Below are positions 6,894 to 9,678 of a stretch of 9,678 nucleotides of DNA, in pieces. A program made the translations under genes and the position numbers. The notes under the pieces are model-generated. The model worked only from the letters and a program-made list of their open reading frames with translations. It was not told the origin of the DNA and did not search any database. Source of the DNA: Clostridiales bacterium (GTDB taxonomy: Bacteria; Bacillota; Clostridia; Oscillospirales; CAG-272); NCBI GenBank assembly GCA_004554105.1, contig SFNW01000067.1:1-9678 (forward strand), read 5' to 3'. Numbering within the stretch: the first letter of the stretch is position 1; each line of letters starts with the position of its first letter.

Positions 6894-6923
6894 TTGACGC
6901 ATCTGCGACAGATGCCGTATAAT
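6894..6923 (+). promoter_or_regulatory. Sigma-A type promoter of the stalked surface protein
   Basis: TTGACG (6894-6899) and a consensus TATAAT (6918-6923) are 18 bases apart. Transcription would start near 6930, giving a leader of about 40 bases before ATG 6970. The spacer contains a perfect inverted repeat (listed separately), and the region just after the -10 box carries the palindrome TTTGTACAAA. Confidence 0.85.
6899..6915. promoter_or_regulatory. Candidate operator between -35 and -10
   Basis: GCATCTG (6899-6905) and CAGATGC (6909-6915) are exact inverted copies around CGA. The 17-bp element fills the promoter spacer almost exactly. A dimeric repressor bound here would block RNA polymerase. 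I cannot match the sequence to a known regulator; it is not the Gram-positive LexA box. Confidence 0.6.
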
Positions 6924-6924
6924 A

Positions 6925-6955
6925 TTTGTACAAAAGGCACAATTTTGTGTACAAG
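6925..6955 (+). promoter_or_regulatory. Start-site palindrome and leader stem-loop (TGTACA repeats)
   Basis: TTTGTACAAA (6925-6934) is a perfect 10-bp palindrome over the predicted transcription start. TTGTACAAAA (6926-6935) also pairs with TTTTGTGTACAA (6943-6954) further on, with a two-base bulge, giving a leader stem-loop that ends five bases before the ribosome binding site GGAGGAG (6960-6966). The TGTACA core therefore occurs twice, at 6927-6932 and 6948-6953. It may be a protein-binding site, an RNA structure that stabilises the message, or both. Confidence 0.5.
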
Positions 6956-6969
6956 TTTCGGAGGAGATT

Positions 6970-8025
6970 ATGACAAAAAGAATCATCTCGATTGCCGTTG
7001 CCGTTATGCTTGTCGTTCTCGGCAGCGTATGCGCATTTGCGGCAGAAGAACCCAAGGTAACCGCCGATACCGTCTGCTACATAAGTTTCCAGACAGGCAA
7101 CAACGACTATGACGGTCTTTCTGCGGATACCCCGAAGAAGCAGCTTCTCACCACCGAAGACAATGCCGCTATGGGCGTTTTGAAGGACGGCGGCACGTTG
7201 GTCGCGGTCGGCAAACTGTATATCGGCGGCGACTACTCGATGCCCGAGCTCGGCTCGACGCTGAAGATCACGTCGAACGACGGCAAGGCAAACTATAAGA
7301 ACGGCATTCCGTTCGAGAATCCGTCCTGCGCGATGAAGATGAAGACGGGCGCTACGCTGACGCTGCAGTCGGACGTGATCCTCGACGACCTTATCCTCTT
7401 CCAGGAAGGCGCGATGAACACGATTAAGGTCACCAACAATTCCACGCTGGTCATCGGCGACAAGATTGAGTGCATGAGCAACATCAATGCGCTGAATCCC
7501 TGCTACATGGCGATTGACGTTGAAAAGGGCTCTACCGTTATCCTGAACGGCGGTACGTTCGAGCAGGTTACCGGCGAGGGTACGATCATCAACAACGGTG
7601 CGACGATTCAGAGCGAGTCCGCCGAGACGACCTCTGCACCCGAAGAGACCACTGTTGCCCCCGAGGTAACGACCGAGGCGACGAGCACTGCGACGAGCGC
7701 TGCGGATAAGCCGGTTGGCGGTACGACTGTTGCTCCCGACAATACGGACGCAACGGGCGCACCCGAGGACACGACGGCTGCAAGCGAGAGCACCGATGAG
7801 ACTGCGGCTGAATCCAAGGAAGAGACCAAGGCAACGACGAAAGAGGAGACCAAGGCGACCGAGGACAAGGCGGCGGATACCGCTGCTTCGACCGAGGCTT
7901 CCGCAACCGCGCCTGCCGCTTCCGATGAAGGCGGCGTCAATGTCGGTTTGATTATCGGCATCGTTGCGGCTGTTATCGTTGTCGCGGTTGTCGTCATCGT
8001 CATTGTTACGAAGAAAAAGAAATAA
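6970..8025 (+). CDS. Secreted, membrane-anchored surface protein with beta-helix-like head and Thr-rich stalk
   Basis: A 351-residue protein with GGAGGAG at 6960-6966 shortly before ATG. I do not recognise a named family. A signal peptide spans residues 1-24 or 25 (KR, hydrophobic core, AFA-A). The mature head (about 33-213) opens with CYISFQTGNNDYDGLSADTP, the 'GN(D)..DGLS..TP' pattern common at the start of right-handed beta-helix surface proteins. It continues with short beta-rich turns such as MKTGATLTLQSDVILDDLIL, NNSTLVIGD and EKGSTVILNGGTF, one per coil. Residues about 214-316 are a low-complexity Thr/Ala/Glu/Ser stalk. A membrane helix (about 325-347) of almost only Ile, Val, Ala and Gly ends in KKKK, so the C-terminus is held in the membrane. 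There is no LPxTG sortase motif. Likely role: display or adhesion on the cell surface; ligand unknown. Confidence 0.85.
   Translation: MTKRIISIAVAVMLVVLGSVCAFAAEEPKVTADTVCYISFQTGNNDYDGLSADTPKKQLLTTEDNAAMGVLKDGGTLVAVGKLYIGGDYSMPELGSTLKITSNDGKANYKNGIPFENPSCAMKMKTGATLTLQSDVILDDLILFQEGAMNTIKVTNNSTLVIGDKIECMSNINALNPCYMAIDVEKGSTVILNGGTFEQVTGEGTIINNGATIQSESAETTSAPEETTVAPEVTTEATSTATSAADKPVGGTTVAPDNTDATGAPEDTTAASESTDETAAESKEETKATTKEETKATEDKAADTAASTEASATAPAASDEGGVNVGLIIGIVAAVIVVAVVVIVIVTKKKK
7621..7917 (+). repeat. Low-complexity stalk-coding repeat region
   Basis: This part of the surface gene codes for imperfect short repeats: SAPEETT, VAPEVTT, VAPDNTD and GAPEDTT in the first half, and KEETKATTKEETKATEDK in the second half. 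The DNA is repetitive too, with gaggagaccaaggc-like units, and could vary in length by slippage. Such Thr/Glu/Ala-rich segments are typical extended spacers that lift a head domain through the cell wall, and many are O-glycosylated; glycosylation here is a guess. Confidence 0.75.
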
Positions 8026-8037
8026 GGCATAAGCATC

Positions 8038-8068
8038 AAAAAAGGCACTGCGCGGCAGTGCCTTTTTT
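8038..8068 (+). terminator. Intrinsic terminator of the stalked surface gene (copy 1)
   Basis: GGCACTGC (8044-8051) pairs exactly with GCAGTGCC (8055-8062) around GCG. Six A before (8038-8043) and six T after (8063-8068) extend the stem and give the U-tract. It begins 12 bases after the stop codon. The A-run on the left makes it potentially bidirectional. Confidence 0.95.
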
Positions 8069-8112
8069 ATCTATCCGAAAGTATTGCGCAAAGCAAAATA
8101 TAATAAAATCTT

Positions 8113-8143
8113 GTAAAAAAGACGGCTCTGCCGGCTTTTTTAC
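8113..8143 (+). terminator. Second terminator-like hairpin
   Basis: GTAAAAAAGACGGC (8113-8126) pairs with GCCGGCTTTTTTAC (8130-8143) with one mismatch (A8122 against G8134) around TCT. It is symmetrical and could terminate in either direction. Unrelated in sequence to the first terminator. A TATAAT lies just before it at 8099-8104, with no convincing -35 box. Confidence 0.8.
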
Positions 8144-8148
8144 TCCTT

Positions 8149-8191
8149 AGAGGGCGCGAGCGGTTGAGCGAGACGCGAGTGAACGCCCTCT
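8149..8191. repeat. Inverted repeat with three internal GCGAG units
   Basis: AGAGGGCG (8149-8156) and CGCCCTCT (8184-8191) are exact inverted copies around 27 bases. The loop region holds GCGAG at 8156-8160, 8168-8172 and 8175-8179. No open frame of interest crosses it. It resembles short repeated extragenic elements; only a genome-wide search could show whether it is multi-copy. Confidence 0.6.
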
Positions 8192-8193
8192 CT

Positions 8194-8220
8194 CTGTCGG
8201 AAAACAAAGTTTTGCGACAG
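8194..8220. repeat. Hairpin with 11 base pairs and one G-G mismatch
   Basis: CTGTCG (8194-8199) pairs with CGACAG (8215-8220). Inside, after one G-G mismatch, AAAAC (8201-8205) pairs with GTTTT (8209-8213), closing on an AAA loop. It stands three bases after the previous inverted repeat and five bases before the third terminator-like hairpin, so the three could form a structured RNA. Confidence 0.6.
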
Positions 8221-8224
8221 CCTT

Positions 8225-8252
8225 AAAGGCACTGCGCGGCAGCGCCTTTTTT
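8225..8252 (+). terminator. Third terminator-like hairpin, near-copy of copy 1
   Basis: AAAGGCACTGC (8225-8235) pairs with GCAGCGCCTTT (8239-8249) around GCG with one mismatch, followed by T to 8252. Over 28 bases it differs from 8041-8068 at only one position (C8243 instead of T8059), so one hairpin is a duplicate of the other. It ends before the promoter of the next gene. Confidence 0.85.
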
Positions 8253-8262
8253 GTCGGCGTGC

Positions 8263-8286
8263 GTCATGTTGCTGCAGCAGCATGAC
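8263..8286. promoter_or_regulatory. Near-perfect 24-bp palindrome upstream of the second surface gene
   Basis: GTCATGTTGCTG (8263-8274) is followed directly by CAGCAGCATGAC (8275-8286). The arms are exact inverted copies except for one position, which is a G-U pair in RNA. It lies about 43 bases before the -35 box. It could be an operator for a dimeric regulator or a stem with a TGCA loop. No T-tract follows at once, so it is not a clear terminator. Confidence 0.6.
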
Positions 8287-8301
8287 CGCTATCCTTGATT
8301 T

Positions 8302-8311
8302 TTTGTACAAA
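8302..8311. promoter_or_regulatory. TTTGTACAAA palindrome shared with the first surface gene
   Basis: A perfect 10-bp palindrome identical to 6925-6934 in front of the other surface gene. Here it sits 17 bases before the -35 box, whereas the first copy overlaps the transcription start. I found no other full copy while reading the window. Confidence 0.45.
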
Positions 8312-8328
8312 GACAACGATAATTTACA

Positions 8329-8357
8329 TTTACTCTGCCTTTGACCCATAGTATAAT
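8329..8357 (+). promoter_or_regulatory. Sigma-A type promoter of the repeat-containing secreted protein
   Basis: TTTACT (8329-8334) and a consensus TATAAT (8352-8357) are 17 bases apart; an overlapping TTTACA at 8323 is too far away. Transcription would start near 8364. The short leader holds a CCGG-TTGTG-CCGG inverted repeat (8366-8378) that runs into the ribosome binding site GGAAGGAGG (8377-8385). Confidence 0.75.
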
Positions 8358-8391
8358 AATCTTGACCGGTTGTGCCGGAAGGAGGAGTACT

Positions 8392-9678
8392 ATGAGAAAA
8401 TCTTTGCTTTGCGCACTGTGCATGGCTCTATTGTTTTGCATTCTGACCGTCGGCGCGCTCGCCGCGGACTATGTTTACTACGAGAATGATTTCTCGGATT
8501 CGACGACGCTGTCCGACTTCACGCAGTATCGCGGCGAATGGGGCATTGTTGACGGACAGCTCATGATGATCGGACTCGGCAAGCTGCAAATGACCGACCA
8601 GGCGTTTTTGGCATATACCAAGGACGAGGGCGTTGCCAACCTGACCGACTACACGCTCGACGTCGATATGATGAATATTCAGACCCAGGGCGGTCCGATT
8701 TTCCGCTGTGACCCGAAAAGCATCAATGATGCGACGAACAACAGCTTTTACGGCTATCAGGCGTTTATTACCTTCAGCGGTGACAAGACTGCACTCGGCC
8801 GCGGCAACGGCATCGGCGACTGGGGCGGCAACCTCAAGGTCAGCGGCACGATTGTGTCCCCCGGTATGAATGTCCATCTGAAAGTGGTTGCATCGGGCAA
8901 GAACTTCACCTATACGATTTCCGACCTGGATACCGGCTCGGAGCTGTGGACCTATAGCTTTGAAAACGAGGAATGGGCGTGCGGCACGTTCGGTTTCCGC
9001 GCCTGCATCATGAATAACGGTCTGACCAACCTTGCCATGCTCGGCTTCGATAACCTGAAGATTACGGCAAACGGCGAAGTCGGCGATCACCTTGCCGCAG
9101 GCAAGCCGCTTTCGACTTATAAGCCGAAGACCGCATCGGCTGCAGTTATGCCGAAGGTCACGCCGGCAATCGAAGTGAAAGTTCCCGACGTCGTTGAGGT
9201 CAAGGCTTCCGACCTTGATATGACGGTTACCGACTATGTATATTACGAGAACGATTTCTCCAATCCCGCAACGCTGGCTGATTTCACGCAGTATCGCGGT
9301 GACTGGGCGATTCGTGACGGCGGACTGTATTACGACGCAGCCACCGACGGCTTCAAGGAAACGAGCAACTTCTCGTTTATTCTGTTCACCAAAGACCATG
9401 ACGCAAATCTCCTGACCGATTATACGGTTGACGTTGACATTGTCAATTCGCAGACCGCCGCCGGCGCAATCACGCACGCCGACCTTTCGCAGGCGGACAG
9501 CGACGGCTCGAATTCGTTCTACGGCTACTTGTCTTTCATCAGCAACGACGGCAAAAAAGGTGCGGTCGGTTACTCGAATCTCGAGGGCAACTGGGGCGGT
9601 AACCTGAATGTCGGCGATTCGATTTTTACACCCGGCAGTACCTATCATCTGCAGGTCGTACATAAGGACGGCAGATCG
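8392..9678 (+). CDS. Secreted protein with tandem lectin-like (concanavalin A-type) repeats, 3' end outside window
   Basis: An open frame of 429 codons running off the right edge with no stop. GGAGG at 8381-8385 lies six bases before ATG. Residues 1-25 form a signal peptide (RK, cysteine-rich hydrophobic core, then ALAA), so the mature protein starts near DYVYYENDF. Two copies of one domain follow, at about residues 26-245 and from 281 to the edge. Shared landmarks are DYVYYENDFS, DFTQYRG-W, LTDYT-DVD, NSFYGY, WGGNL and PG--HL-VV. The opening 'ENDFS... W.I.DG.L' and the strand pattern resemble concanavalin A-like lectin/glucanase folds (LamG or related), which often bind glycans; this is an inference from pattern. 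A Pro/Lys/Val linker (about 246-280) joins the copies. No catalytic motif is visible. The anchor, if any, lies beyond the window. Role: probably extracellular binding of a polysaccharide or host glycan. Confidence 0.85.
   Translation, partial: MRKSLLCALCMALLFCILTVGALAADYVYYENDFSDSTTLSDFTQYRGEWGIVDGQLMMIGLGKLQMTDQAFLAYTKDEGVANLTDYTLDVDMMNIQTQGGPIFRCDPKSINDATNNSFYGYQAFITFSGDKTALGRGNGIGDWGGNLKVSGTIVSPGMNVHLKVVASGKNFTYTISDLDTGSELWTYSFENEEWACGTFGFRACIMNNGLTNLAMLGFDNLKITANGEVGDHLAAGKPLSTYKPKTASAAVMPKVTPAIEVKVPDVVEVKASDLDMTVTDYVYYENDFSNPATLADFTQYRGDWAIRDGGLYYDAATDGFKETSNFSFILFTKDHDANLLTDYTVDVDIVNSQTAAGAITHADLSQADSDGSNSFYGYLSFISNDGKKGAVGYSNLEGNWGGNLNVGDSIFTPGSTYHLQVVHKDGRS
8467..9678 (+). repeat. Tandem domain duplication within the secreted protein gene
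   Basis: The codons from 8467 and from 9232 both code for DYVYYENDFS followed by DFTQYRG. The period is about 255 residues (765 bases), with a two-residue gap by the WGGNL landmark (W at residues 144 and 401). At DNA level the openings remain close (for example ATTTCACGCAGTATCGCGG against ACTTCACGCAGTATCGCGG) while the middle has drifted, so the duplication is old enough to have diverged but keeps its fold. A third copy beyond the window is possible. Confidence 0.85.

Noticed and set aside
7621..7917. Possible CRISPR or tandem DNA repeat array
   Set aside because: The repeats are short, irregular and in frame within a coding region for a Thr-rich stalk; there are no regular spacers.
8099..8104. 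TATAAT in front of the second terminator hairpin as a promoter
   Set aside because: No convincing -35 box at 16-18 bases upstream, and a transcript from it would meet a terminator at once.
8149..8220. A tRNA or riboswitch in the intergenic region
   Set aside because: The stems do not form a cloverleaf and no conserved riboswitch core that I know is present.
8140..8349. 69-residue minus-strand open frame in the intergenic region
   Set aside because: It runs through terminators, inverted repeats and the promoter of the next gene, and its residues reflect these structures.
8428..9663. 411-residue minus-strand open frame
   Set aside because: It is opposite the signal-peptide gene with tandem domains. 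The + strand has promoter, ribosome binding site, signal peptide and internal homology; the minus frame's apparent repeats are only the mirror of the + strand duplication.

Overview
This is a GC-rich, gene-dense chromosomal window that looks like an uncultured or poorly described gut-type clostridium (Oscillospiraceae/Ruminococcaceae-like Firmicutes). That placement is an inference. It rests on strong AGGAGG-type ribosome binding sites, sigma-A style promoters, a Gram-positive HPr with both His15 and the regulatory Ser46, DUF4330-type proteins, and secreted acidic surface proteins. All real genes I can support lie on the + strand. The long minus-strand open frames are shadows.

Region 1 (1-3908) is a probable single transcript entering from the left. 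It holds the end of rimM, then trmD (ATGA overlap), then a polytopic O-antigen ligase/polymerase family protein, and two small membrane-anchored DUF4330-like paralogs. The ligase has a TTG start overlapping the trmD stop. In most Firmicutes rplS follows trmD; here an envelope-polysaccharide gene takes that place, translationally linked to the tRNA/rRNA modification genes.

Region 2 (3909-6857) starts with a very good promoter (17-nt spacer, A/T-rich upstream element) driving HPr (ptsH). Two hairpins with no U-tract follow, then uvrC and rsmD with tight spacing, and a probable intrinsic terminator at the end of rsmD. HPr, uvrC and rsmD may form one transcript.

Region 3 (6858-9678) is an accessory-looking cell-surface region. 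A well-formed promoter with a palindrome between its -35 and -10 boxes drives a secreted protein with a beta-helix-like head, a Thr/Ala/Glu-rich stalk and a C-terminal membrane anchor. A 366-base gap follows, with three terminator-like hairpins (two almost identical), two other inverted repeats and a near-perfect 24-bp palindrome. A second promoter then drives a secreted protein with two tandem lectin-like repeats, cut off by the window end. Both surface genes carry the same 10-bp palindrome TTTGTACAAA in their upstream regions, which hints at shared control.

I see no rRNA, tRNA, CRISPR array, insertion sequence or defence system. The most notable points are the paired surface genes with candidate shared operators, the hairpin-dense gap between them, and the ligase/DUF4330 unit replacing rplS.
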